Assembly: GCF_030012215.1 (NCBI RefSeq)
Contig: NZ_JASCXX010000028.1
Location: 23,268 to 87,267 of the forward strand
Reading direction: 5' to 3'
DNA length: 64,000 nucleotides
Source of the DNA: Anaerobaca lacustris
Lineage (GTDB): Bacteria; Planctomycetota; Phycisphaerae; Sedimentisphaerales; Anaerobacaceae
Below are positions 9,299-17,320 of this stretch, piece after piece. The notes under the pieces were generated by a model. The model saw only the letters and a list, made by a program, of their open reading frames with translations, had not been told where the DNA came from and searched no databases. How positions within the stretch are numbered: the stretch's first letter is position 1; the number at the start of each line of letters is the position of its first letter. The position numbers were made by a program, and so were the translations under genes.

Positions 9299-10474
9299 AT
9301 GCTCAACTCGACAGCGAACGGCCTGCTTCAACGCATTGCGCTGCTGTGCCTGGTCGCTCTGCCAGCTTCTGTGCCGGCGGCCACCTGGCGGGCCAGGACC
9401 GACGACTGGTCGGGGAATCCCCGCCCAATCATCGGGGACTGGGGGTTTGACCGGCCCGGATATCCGAAGGGACTCTATCTCCACGGCGTCACCATGCCCG
9501 AGGGGTATTTTCCCGCCAATCCGCTGCCGAATCCGATCATCTATGACAATGATGAGTACGCGGATATCCTCGACGACGACGTGCTCTGCGCGATGGCCAG
9601 CCTCGGAAGGATCACACTGGCCGCCCAAGTCGTTACCCCCATTGATCCCAAGGGGGTGTTCAAGGAGCGTTGGCAGCGGTCGGCCTTCTGGCACCATGAC
9701 CGTTGCCTGCGATCGGGGATGTGTATGAAGCGGATTCCCAAGCCCATCGTTGGCAACACGCGGGCGGAGCCCGATCCGGATTCGCCCGGCGTCAAAGCGT
9801 ACGTCGAGATGATCCTGTCCTGGTACAGAGCCCATCCCGACAAGCCGGTCCTGATCGCGATGGGCGGCCAATCGGCCACGCTGGCCTCGGCGTACAAGCG
9901 AGACCCCGCCATCGCGGACAAGGTCATCGTCTTCTACGTCTCGGCCAACGCCTACAACGGGCACCTGGCCTGGGCCAGCGAGCTGGTCTGTCAGAACATG
10001 CGGGTCGTACACGCCTACCACTACTGGTGGCCGGAAGTGGGCGTGCCCAACGAGCTTCGGGCGCTGCCGCGTAACGACTCGGCCGACTGGAACCACATCA
10101 GCGGCGAATGGGCGGTCCTCGACAACCTTAAGGATGTTCTGGGTCGCGACGCCCTGCCGTTCATCGACGATCCGTACCGGGACAAGTTCAACTGCGGCGG
10201 CCTCCTGGAACGGCTCAAACGCAACAACCAATACAACAGCGGCCACCACCACAAGGGCTGGGGCGACGATGCCTACTCGGACGGCAACATCTTCGTCGCC
10301 TGGGAGCCTTCCGTGTACCGAAACGCGATCCTCCGAACGGTTCGCGGCGGGTGGGTGATCGACCACGAATACAACCTGGACTGGCTGAATCGGCGTGCAA
10401 TTCACGCGGCCTCGTATCCCTTTCTCAGCAACCCCGACGCGTACCGGAACTGTGGGTGCTGCCCCGAACCGTGA
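9299..10474 (+). CDS. Secreted divergent nucleoside hydrolase-like protein
   Basis: 391 residues from ATG 9299 (GTG 9296 and TTG 9260 are alternatives; the ribosome site is weak, AAAGAGA). A signal peptide (LLQRIALLCLVALPASVPAA) ends near residue 35. I recognise no exact family, but the order of motifs echoes nucleoside hydrolases. An Asp-rich strand end, IIYDNDEYADILDDDVLCAM, stands where DTDxxxDD would be; PVLIAMGGQSATLASAYKRD corresponds to the G-P-L-T-N helix; and IADKVIVFYVSANAYNG corresponds to the strand that follows. An unusual C terminus (NCGCCPEP) contains three closely spaced cysteines. Position in the cluster, next to two clear nucleoside hydrolases, supports a related glycoside-cleaving or binding role. 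Confidence 0.55.
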   Translation: MLNSTANGLLQRIALLCLVALPASVPAATWRARTDDWSGNPRPIIGDWGFDRPGYPKGLYLHGVTMPEGYFPANPLPNPIIYDNDEYADILDDDVLCAMASLGRITLAAQVVTPIDPKGVFKERWQRSAFWHHDRCLRSGMCMKRIPKPIVGNTRAEPDPDSPGVKAYVEMILSWYRAHPDKPVLIAMGGQSATLASAYKRDPAIADKVIVFYVSANAYNGHLAWASELVCQNMRVVHAYHYWWPEVGVPNELRALPRNDSADWNHISGEWAVLDNLKDVLGRDALPFIDDPYRDKFNCGGLLERLKRNNQYNSGHHHKGWGDDAYSDGNIFVAWEPSVYRNAILRTVRGGWVIDHEYNLDWLNRRAIHAASYPFLSNPDAYRNCGCCPEP

Positions 10475-10622
10475 GGCAACGCGCGCTGTGAATGGCTGCC
10501 CGCAACACGCAAGGAGACACCTATCGCACCCGACCCTATACGGAAAATCGCGGCTAATGGCGGTACAAGGACAACCTTTGCTACTTCTCAGCCCAATGAC
10601 AAGGAAAACTCTGGAGGATGCT

Positions 10623-12167
10623 ATGCTGCAACATACACAGCCTGTAACCGGCAGCACCGCGATGACGCGTCGGACGTTTCTATCTCAGGGAGCAGCCACC
10701 GTCGGCGCGGGCATGGGCCTGTTGGCCGGCGGACTCGCCCCCGGCGCGCGAGCGCAATCGCGCGCCGCAACGAGACTGCTCTACAACGACGCGGAGATTG
10801 AGATCTATCGTTCGCGAATGGCGGGCGCCGGTCCCTTCCACACAAGGGGTGACGCCGGCCACGGCGGGCCGTGGTCTCCCAACGATGGCGAGCGGTCCGG
10901 ACAGTTGGCAGCCGAGTTCCTGGACAATCCCCGGGAATCGTACTGGAGCCAGCCGGACCTGCCGTATTCGGCCGGCGATCCCTCTCCCCCGCACAGCACG
11001 CAGTACGCGCGTCCGATGCACGCCGCGTGGATCTGCATGACGCAGCCGGACCATCCGAAACGCGATGCGTTGTTCCAGCAGGTCAAAGCGTTTCTCCTGG
11101 CCCACGCGGCCGATCCCACCCTGGACTTCGGCAACGACACCAATTATACCGACGACTACCCCGGCTTCGTTCCGGGTCCGATCTTTGCATTTGCCGAATG
11201 GATGACCCGCGTCATCAAGGCCCGCGACATGCTCGGACGCGATGCATTCAACGCCGAAGAAGACGCGAGATTCGACCACTGGCTCCACGACTACGCCAAT
11301 TGGTCCTTCCTGTGGCTGCACAACGAGACCTATGGCAAGCACGTTCCCGGCCGACTGGATCGAGACTATTCCCGAATCGGCGCCTCGTTCCGGACGCCGG
11401 CCGACGGCTTTCGACACAGTTACGACGGCGGGCCGGGGATCGGGTTTGCCGCGATGGCCTACTCCAATCGCCATTCCACCGTGATGGCTGGGGCCAGCCT
11501 GGCGGCGAACTACATCCGGTGCTTTAACTTCCGGGCCCCTGTCTCGGGCGGGCCGAGGTACGGGCTTCTGTCTGTGGACCAGCTCGTCGACCACAGCCGG
11601 CTGTTCGTCGAGGAAGTGCTGCGGTTCAGCGTGCATCCGCAAGGGTTGCAGGGTGATTTCCAGCGGGGGGACGGCAACCGCCATACGAACGTGTCTGCTC
11701 AGCAGGGCTGGCTCTATTCGGTCAATGTGCTGATGGGTCTGATGGAGATCGCGCTCTACCATGCCCGGCGCGGCGACATGAGCGTGTGGCAGTACGGCAC
11801 CACCGAGGGGCATGAGGGCACGGAAGGGTCTCCCGACCAGGCGCTGGGAGTCGACGGATTTCCCAGGAAGAACCTCCACTTCTACGCATGGGCGATGAGC
11901 CGATATGTGAACGACGAATGGAACCGCAGGAACCGTGGTGAGCCCTTGGCGCTGGACCGGTTCTACCACGACGTCATCCCGGCGGCCATCGCGCACAGAC
12001 TGGCGCCGCACGACGGCCTGCTGGACGCGGCGTGGAAACGCCAGGGCCGCAGCTTCCCGCCCTATCCGCAACGCCCGCAGAGCCAGGGGCCGTGGAACGC
12101 ACTCTTCGGCCAGGGCGGAAAATACATCGGCCTCATCGAACACGCAGGCCTGCCCCCAATCATCTGA
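10623..12167 (+). CDS. Tat-exported putative polysaccharide lyase-like (alpha/alpha toroid) protein
   Basis: 514 residues. ATG 10623 is preceded by GGAGG at 10613-10617. A twin-arginine signal is clear: MTRRTFLSQGAATVGAGMG, then a hydrophobic stretch and an Ala-Arg-Ala cleavage region. Export by Tat suggests folding or cofactor binding in the cytoplasm. The mature part is rich in aromatic and His residues (HTRGDAGHGG, DYSRIGASFR, FRHSYDGGPG, WLHNETYGKH) and looks mostly helical, as in alginate-lyase or heparinase-type toroids, but I cannot name a defined family. It sits in the same-strand secreted enzyme cluster, 14 bp before the third TIM-barrel paralog. Confidence 0.55.
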   Translation: MLQHTQPVTGSTAMTRRTFLSQGAATVGAGMGLLAGGLAPGARAQSRAATRLLYNDAEIEIYRSRMAGAGPFHTRGDAGHGGPWSPNDGERSGQLAAEFLDNPRESYWSQPDLPYSAGDPSPPHSTQYARPMHAAWICMTQPDHPKRDALFQQVKAFLLAHAADPTLDFGNDTNYTDDYPGFVPGPIFAFAEWMTRVIKARDMLGRDAFNAEEDARFDHWLHDYANWSFLWLHNETYGKHVPGRLDRDYSRIGASFRTPADGFRHSYDGGPGIGFAAMAYSNRHSTVMAGASLAANYIRCFNFRAPVSGGPRYGLLSVDQLVDHSRLFVEEVLRFSVHPQGLQGDFQRGDGNRHTNVSAQQGWLYSVNVLMGLMEIALYHARRGDMSVWQYGTTEGHEGTEGSPDQALGVDGFPRKNLHFYAWAMSRYVNDEWNRRNRGEPLALDRFYHDVIPAAIAHRLAPHDGLLDAAWKRQGRSFPPYPQRPQSQGPWNALFGQGGKYIGLIEHAGLPPII

Positions 12168-12180
12168 AGGAGATGCAGAC

Positions 12181-13722
12181 ATGTTGAAGAGAAAACACCG
12201 AATGAGCCGCCTCCGCACGGTCGCTGCATTGACACTGGTGGCGTTCTGGGCCGGCAGCGTGACGCAGGCTGAGAACGTCGGTCGTATTCGGCCGTGGCCG
12301 GAGAACCCGCATTACTTAGCGTGGGGCGATACGCCCGTCTTTCCGTTGGGCGCGACCGGGTACCATAGCTGGACCCCCATCAGCCGGCCCGCGACGGTCG
12401 ATTTCGAAGAGCAGTTGGACCGCCTCGCCGCCGTGATTGCCGAGATCGGCAGTCCGCACGTCTGCGGGTTCGTGCGATGCCTTCCTTACGATCCGATGAA
12501 CCACATGCACGACGGGACCGTCAAAGAGGTGTTGCAGCCGTGGGCCAAGCTCGCCGATGGGCGATACGATCTGGAGCGGTTTGAGCCGGCGTGGGACAAG
12601 CGGCTGCGGGCCTTCCTGACGACGGCACTTCGCCATCGGATCGTCGTCTCTCTGGAGGTTTGGGACGACTGGTCCGTCACACGGGGACCGGGCGGGGCCT
12701 ACGATCCCGGCGCGGGGGCCGCGTGGAACGCACATCCGTTCAACCCTCGCAACAACGTCAACTACGACGAAGACGTGCTACCTTCTACAACCAGCGTTTG
12801 CGACGCTTCCTTCTACAGCACGATCCCTTCCCGCCGCAGTATCAAGCCGGTCCTCGACCTGCAGAAACGCTATGTGGACCACCTGCTCGCCATCGCCTCG
12901 GAGTACCCCCACATCCTGATCAGCATCGCCAACGAAAGCCGGGCCCATCTGGAGTGGAGCCGGTTCTGGGCCGAGTACGTCCGGCAGCGGGTCCCTTCGG
13001 GCATGATGATCGGCGAGATGCCCTCGACCAATCGCAAGGACGGGGGCGGCGAATGCGAGCACGATTTCAGCCCGCTGATCCTGTGCACCGATCGACGGTA
13101 CGACTACGTGGACATCGCCCAAGGCGTCTCCGGACACGAGTTCCGCAGTCCCCGCGAGCAGGCCCTGGGCGGCGGCGGGCGAATTCTCGAATACCGCCGG
13201 GCCATGGCCGAGGCAGGAACCCAGCGTCCACTGATCGTCTCGAAGGACTACACGCGCGGCCCGGACGGCGGCGACATGGTGTTGTGGGGCCGGTTCGTCG
13301 GCGGCGCCGCAACGGCACGGTTTCACCGCCCGGCGGGCAATCACCCCGCGTCCATCAGCCAGTTTCAGCACGAGGCCGTCGGTCGTCTGGGACATTTCAT
13401 CGCCCAGGTGCCGTTCTGGCGGATGCACCCAGAGCCGGGTCTTGTGAGCGAACTCCCCTCCGGGGCCGGGGCCAACGTCCTGGCCGAACCCAACGGCCAC
13501 TGCGTGGTGCAGTTGATCGGCGAGACCAGCGGCGACAAGCTGCGCCTGGCTCTTCCATCCGGTACGTGGGCGGTCCGATGGATCGACCCGGCGACCGGCC
13601 GTGCGCTGGCCCGCTCCGAGACGACCGCAGACACGACGGGTATGCAACTGGACGTCCCCGCCGGGTCCGACCACCGGATCGTACACCTCAGCAGAGCGTC
13701 GCAGCGATCGGAAAAGCCATAG
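12181..13722 (+). CDS. Secreted TIM-barrel glycoside hydrolase-like protein, paralog 3
   Basis: 513 residues. GAAGGAG lies just upstream (about 12166-12172) and overlaps the stop region of the previous gene, suggesting coupled translation. The signal peptide is RTVAALTLVAFWAGSVTQA. The mature N terminus RIRPWPENPHYLAWGDTP and the GGAATARFHRPAG motif tie it to the paralogs at 1115 and 2607. Putative acid/base is E252 in SIANESR. At the position of the nucleophile Glu in paralog 1 it has Lys-Asp (K355-D356 in IVSKDYTRG). It lacks the long cap extension of the others but keeps a C-terminal beta domain (WAVRWIDPATGRAL). It is the last gene of the cluster. Confidence 0.72.
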   Translation: MLKRKHRMSRLRTVAALTLVAFWAGSVTQAENVGRIRPWPENPHYLAWGDTPVFPLGATGYHSWTPISRPATVDFEEQLDRLAAVIAEIGSPHVCGFVRCLPYDPMNHMHDGTVKEVLQPWAKLADGRYDLERFEPAWDKRLRAFLTTALRHRIVVSLEVWDDWSVTRGPGGAYDPGAGAAWNAHPFNPRNNVNYDEDVLPSTTSVCDASFYSTIPSRRSIKPVLDLQKRYVDHLLAIASEYPHILISIANESRAHLEWSRFWAEYVRQRVPSGMMIGEMPSTNRKDGGGECEHDFSPLILCTDRRYDYVDIAQGVSGHEFRSPREQALGGGGRILEYRRAMAEAGTQRPLIVSKDYTRGPDGGDMVLWGRFVGGAATARFHRPAGNHPASISQFQHEAVGRLGHFIAQVPFWRMHPEPGLVSELPSGAGANVLAEPNGHCVVQLIGETSGDKLRLALPSGTWAVRWIDPATGRALARSETTADTTGMQLDVPAGSDHRIVHLSRASQRSEKP

Positions 13723-13764
13723 GTGGGTCCCTGCGCGTGCCCTTGTTCTCAACAAGAAGCATCC

Positions 13765-13793
13765 TTGCGAAAGGCGGCCTTTTGCTGTATCGT
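13765..13793 (+). promoter_or_regulatory. Predicted promoter of the tsaC-ywlE fusion gene; near-leaderless
   Basis: TTGCGA at 13765-13770, a 17-nt spacer and TATCGT at 13788-13793. Only 8 nt separate the -10 from ATG 13802, so transcription should begin at or next to the start codon. The spacer holds a perfect-looking hairpin (13767-13785, GCGAAAGG/CCTTTTGC with loop CGG) that could also end transcription of the upstream enzyme cluster, although no T-tract follows. Confidence 0.45.
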
Positions 13794-13801
13794 CGGCGAC
13801 C

Positions 13802-14923
13802 ATGACAACCAAAGTGATACGAATCGATGGTTCTGATACTGATACGGCACATCTGCGGGCCGCGGCCGAGGTGGTCGACGCCGGCGGTCTGGTCGTCTTT
13901 CCGACGGAGACCGTCTATGGCATCGCCTGCCGCGCCAGAGGCGACGCTCTGGCGCGACTGGATGACGTCAAGGGCAGAAGTGCCGACAAGCACTATACCC
14001 TGCACATCGGCCGCAATGACGACTACCAAACCTACGTACCGAGAACGGACCGGCGTATCGAGAATCTGGTCCGCCGCGCGTGGCCCGGGCCGCTGACCCT
14101 GGTTTTCTCGCTGCACCCGGTCGAGCTGAGCCGGCAGAGAAGCCGAATCGGCGATGATGCATTCGAAACCCTGTACAAGAACGGCTCGATCGGCATTCGC
14201 TGTCCCGAACACCCCGCTGCCGCCATGCTGCTGCAACTGGCCAGCGGGCCCGTGGTGGCCCCCAGCGCCAATCGGGCCGGTGGCGAGCCGGCGACGGAGG
14301 CCGACCAGGCTCTGGCCCAACTTGGAGACCAGGTGGACCTCATCCTCGATGGCGGTCCGTGCAAGTACAAACAGAGCAGCACGGTGGCCCGCGTCGGGCG
14401 TCATGGCGTCGAGGTGCTGCGAGAAGGCGTATACTCAAGGATGGATCTACTGGCGATGGCGAATGTGACGGTTTTGTTTGTCTGCACCGGAAACACGTGC
14501 CGCAGTGCGATGGCCGAAGGGCTTTTCCGGGCCCAGTTGGCGAAAAAACTCGGATGCGGCGTTGACGAATTGGAGCAGAAGGGTTACAAGGTCGTATCGG
14601 CGGGTATAATGGACATGGCCGGCGTTCCGGCGAGCAATGGGGCCGTTACAGCCTGCCGCCTGAAGGGAGTTGACATAACCGGCCATCGAAGCCGGCACTT
14701 GACCCAATCGCTGGTTGAGGCAAGCGACGTCATTTACGCCATGACATGGGACCACTGCGAGCAGGTTCGTTTGCTTTCGCCCGACGCCCGGACGAAATGT
14801 TCCCTGTTGGCGGGCGACGTCGAGATCCCCGACCCGGTCGGGCAGCCGCAGGAGTGCTTCGACAGGTGTGCTGATCTCATTCAGAACGCCATAACGGCGC
14901 GAATAGGTGAACTCGACATATGA
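13802..14923 (+). CDS. Threonylcarbamoyl-AMP synthase fused to YwlE-like protein arginine phosphatase
   Basis: 373 residues in one frame. Residues 1-210 are a Sua5/TsaC/YwlC domain: FPTETVYGI, VKGRSADK (K57, R59), PSANRAGG. This makes threonylcarbamoyl-AMP from Thr, bicarbonate and ATP for the t6A37 tRNA modification. Residues 220-373 are a low-molecular-weight phosphatase: P-loop VCTGNTCRS with C228 and R234, and general acid D344 in IPDP. T232 stands where B. subtilis YwlE has Thr11, the residue known to favour phosphoarginine over phosphotyrosine. In B. subtilis ywlC, ywlE and rpiB are neighbours; here the first two are joined and the third follows with an ATGA overlap. An internal ATG at 14441 could give a free phosphatase. 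Confidence 0.88.
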   Translation: MTTKVIRIDGSDTDTAHLRAAAEVVDAGGLVVFPTETVYGIACRARGDALARLDDVKGRSADKHYTLHIGRNDDYQTYVPRTDRRIENLVRRAWPGPLTLVFSLHPVELSRQRSRIGDDAFETLYKNGSIGIRCPEHPAAAMLLQLASGPVVAPSANRAGGEPATEADQALAQLGDQVDLILDGGPCKYKQSSTVARVGRHGVEVLREGVYSRMDLLAMANVTVLFVCTGNTCRSAMAEGLFRAQLAKKLGCGVDELEQKGYKVVSAGIMDMAGVPASNGAVTACRLKGVDITGHRSRHLTQSLVEASDVIYAMTWDHCEQVRLLSPDARTKCSLLAGDVEIPDPVGQPQECFDRCADLIQNAITARIGELDI

Positions 14924-15387
14924 AGGTAGCAGTTGGAAGCGACCACCGGGGCTTTGATGCCAAGCAGCAGACAAAGGCCATCGTCACACAAATGGGCCAT
15001 GAGTGCATCGACTTCGGAACCGACGGCACGCACCCGGTGGACTATCCCGATCTGGCCTATATCGTCTCCAAGGCCGTCTCAGAGGGCCAGGCCGACCGCG
15101 CGATCCTGATCTGCGCCACGGGCCTGGGCATGAGCATCGCGGCCAACAAGGTCAAGGGAATCCGGGCGGCGCTGTGCCATGACGAGCTCAGCGCCCAGAT
15201 CTCCCGCGACCACAACGACACGAACGTTCTGTGCCTCTCCGGCGACCAGATCGGCGAGGTGCTCCTGCGCAAGATCGTCGAGGCCTGGCTCAACACCGAG
15301 TTCAGCGGCGGACGCCACCAGCGGCGTGTGGGAAAGATCCTCGCCATCGAAGAAGGACGCGACCCGCGCGAGCTCAACCACACCTGA
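14920..15387 (+). CDS. rpiB: Ribose 5-phosphate isomerase B
   Basis: 155 residues, close to the usual ~150. ATG 14920 overlaps the upstream stop as ATGA, so translation is probably coupled. MKVAVGSDHRGFDAK is the classic N terminus; the catalytic Cys lies in ICATGLGMSIAANK and the ring-opening His in SRDHND. It interconverts ribose 5-phosphate and ribulose 5-phosphate in the pentose phosphate pathway, or related sugar phosphates such as allose 6-phosphate. It is convergent with the acyltransferase gene starting at 16281. Confidence 0.95.
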   Translation: MKVAVGSDHRGFDAKQQTKAIVTQMGHECIDFGTDGTHPVDYPDLAYIVSKAVSEGQADRAILICATGLGMSIAANKVKGIRAALCHDELSAQISRDHNDTNVLCLSGDQIGEVLLRKIVEAWLNTEFSGGRHQRRVGKILAIEEGRDPRELNHT

Positions 15388-15429
15388 CGGTCTCGAGTGC
15401 CGTGCCGACGGGGCCGGCGCACACGACAT

Positions 15430-16281
15430 TCATCCGGAGCGATGGGGATGCACTGCCGGCCGTGCGTCAGAAGCGGTCGCTTCACCGCTTGCCGCCTTCG
15501 CCCGGACAGCCCCGCCCGATAGCGCCTCGGCACATACCCTGTCCAGCTCATGAAGCGATTGTTCGAGTCTCCGGCGGCATTGGCTGCGTTCGGTCGGCGT
15601 GATGCCTTTGGGGACCTCGATCGGCTCTCCGAACGCCACGTGGACGCGGCCGAAGGGCTTGACGATGACGAATCGGTCCCAGCTCTTGAGCAGACGCTTC
15701 CTCGTGGCGTCATAGCTGACGGGGATGATCCTCGCCCCGGTGATCTGGGCCAGCTTCACGATCCCCTCGTTGACGTGAAACGCCGGCCCCCTCGGGCCGT
15801 CGGGCGTGATGGCGATGTTTCGGCCCTCAGCGATCTTCGCCGCCAGCCGGCGAACGGCCTTCAGCCCGCCCCGGCTGGTCGAGCCCCGGACCGCGTCCTG
15901 ACGCAGCATGCGGACCAGAGCGGCACCATAATCCCCGTCGCGACTGAGGCTGACGAGCATTGCGATCTTGCGCCGCGGCGCACGCCGGACATAGAGATAG
16001 ACCAGATAAAACAGGTGGCTGTGCCAGAAAGCAAAGATGTTGCCCCCCTGCTCGACGTAGTGGCGGAAGATGTTGTCTCCCGTGGTGGTCAGCCGGTTGC
16101 TGCCGCAGACGCATCGCAGCAGCACGTCGAATGAGGACGCGAAAACCACGGTCAGAAGCTTGTGAACCGTCTGCCTCAAACGGAGTCGGTCACGAATCCC
16201 GCATCCTGCCTGATGCAACGACCTCGCGACGGGCTTTTCCACCCCATGCGTGACTTCCCGGCTGCTGTCTTGCACGTGCAT
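15430..16281 (-). CDS. DUF374 lysophospholipid acyltransferase-like protein
   Basis: 283 residues. GGGAG lies 8 nt before ATG 16281. Family marks: IFAFWHSHLFYLVYLY (the His-containing acyltransferase motif), LVSLSRDGDYGA, GSTSRGG, and the DUF374 signature ITPDGPRGPAF. This group resembles LpxL-type and PlsC-type acyltransferases and is often annotated as acting on lipid A precursors; the acceptor is not known here. The last ~40 residues are Ala-rich and probably disordered. It follows the coiled-coil lipoprotein gene on the minus strand. Confidence 0.85.
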   Translation of the reverse strand: MHVQDSSREVTHGVEKPVARSLHQAGCGIRDRLRLRQTVHKLLTVVFASSFDVLLRCVCGSNRLTTTGDNIFRHYVEQGGNIFAFWHSHLFYLVYLYVRRAPRRKIAMLVSLSRDGDYGAALVRMLRQDAVRGSTSRGGLKAVRRLAAKIAEGRNIAITPDGPRGPAFHVNEGIVKLAQITGARIIPVSYDATRKRLLKSWDRFVIVKPFGRVHVAFGEPIEVPKGITPTERSQCRRRLEQSLHELDRVCAEALSGGAVRAKAASGEATASDARPAVHPHRSG

Positions 16282-16440
16282 CTCCGGGTCTCCCGGCGCT
16301 CATCACGGGCCAACGATCCACAAGACCGTGTCACGATGAGACTCCCGTCGTTCCCCTGTGCAGCAGCGCACCTGCACGCGAACCACCTCCGCTCCGGGGC
16401 GTGCCTCATCAGCCGTTGGAAGCGCCTGATGCCACCGAGT

Positions 16441-17082
16441 CTACTCGAGCTTCTGCTGCAACTGCTCGAGAACGGAACGGATGGAGACAATCTGGCTCTG
16501 CAGTTCCGTCATCTGCTGCGTCTGCACCTTCAACTTGTTGCCCAACTGCTCGACCTTCTCCTGAGCCGTCCTGGCGTCGGCCACCGCCGCATCACGCGAC
16601 TTGCTCAGGGAAGCCACCTGCCGCTCCAGGAGCCCTCGCGTGTCCACCAGGTTCTCGACCATCCCCTGAAGCTCGTCACGCGACCGCACCAAATCGCCCA
16701 CCCGTTGCTGAAGCTGGCCTCGGTCGGCACCGAGTTCGTCGATCTTCTTTTGTAACGCGATTCGAGCGGCGGCCAGATCATCCACCTTCGCGTTGAGCTG
16801 ATCGCGCGACGCGGCCAGGTCCTTCACCTGCTCCTGCAACCTGTCTCGAGCCTCGGCTGTGCCAGCCAGGCTGGATTCGGCCTGCCCCAGCGAACTCTCC
16901 AGCTTCTCGATATCCTGGCGAAGGGCATCGCGCTGGGCCGTCGTCTCTTTCAGGCTGGCCTTGAGTGCGTCGACCTGCCCTTTCAGTTCCGAGGTCTCCG
17001 TGGCCGTGCCGTTGCAGCCACAGGAAGCCAACAAACCGATCAACGTGCCAATCCAGACAACCCTACCTGTGCTTTTCATCAT
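16441..17082 (-). CDS. Coiled-coil lipoprotein of unknown function
   Basis: 213 residues. AGGAGG precedes the double ATG (17082 or 17079). The signal ends in LLASC, a good lipobox, so the protein is likely anchored by lipid at Cys. Nearly all of the mature protein is a long coiled coil with heptads of Leu, Ala and Asp or Gln (LRQDIEKLESSLGQAESS), reminiscent of tape-measure-like or Lpp-like periplasmic spacers. No catalytic domain is visible. Its own promoter is predicted at 17211-17239, and accA lies further upstream on the same strand. Confidence 0.8.
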   Translation of the reverse strand: MMKSTGRVVWIGTLIGLLASCGCNGTATETSELKGQVDALKASLKETTAQRDALRQDIEKLESSLGQAESSLAGTAEARDRLQEQVKDLAASRDQLNAKVDDLAAARIALQKKIDELGADRGQLQQRVGDLVRSRDELQGMVENLVDTRGLLERQVASLSKSRDAAVADARTAQEKVEQLGNKLKVQTQQMTELQSQIVSIRSVLEQLQQKLE

Positions 17083-17210
17083 TCCGCTCCTCCTGCACTC
17101 GGTCTGAACCGAGGCGTTTGCAGACCCAGCTTCTCGGCCCTCATGGGCCGGGCTCAGTCGCCCAGACTCACCCTCAAGTCCTGTCGGTGCTCCAACCCAT
17201 CACCGGTGTG

Positions 17211-17239
17211 AGGGTATCTTACAGATCGTGTCCGGTCAA
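17211..17239 (-). promoter_or_regulatory. Predicted promoter of the coiled-coil lipoprotein gene
   Basis: On the minus strand TTGACC (17234-17239) is followed after 17 nt by TACCCT (17211-17216), which keeps the key T, A and final T of a -10. The leader to ATG 17082 would be about 120 nt. It resembles the tyrA promoter (TTGACA, 17 nt, TACCTT). Confidence 0.4.
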
Positions 17240-17320
17240 GCGTTTTCTTGGTGAAGCCGACAACTCGGGCGGGACTGGAAGCGATTGGCGTTTGGGCGCG
17301 GGTCTTGCGAACGGGTGCGG

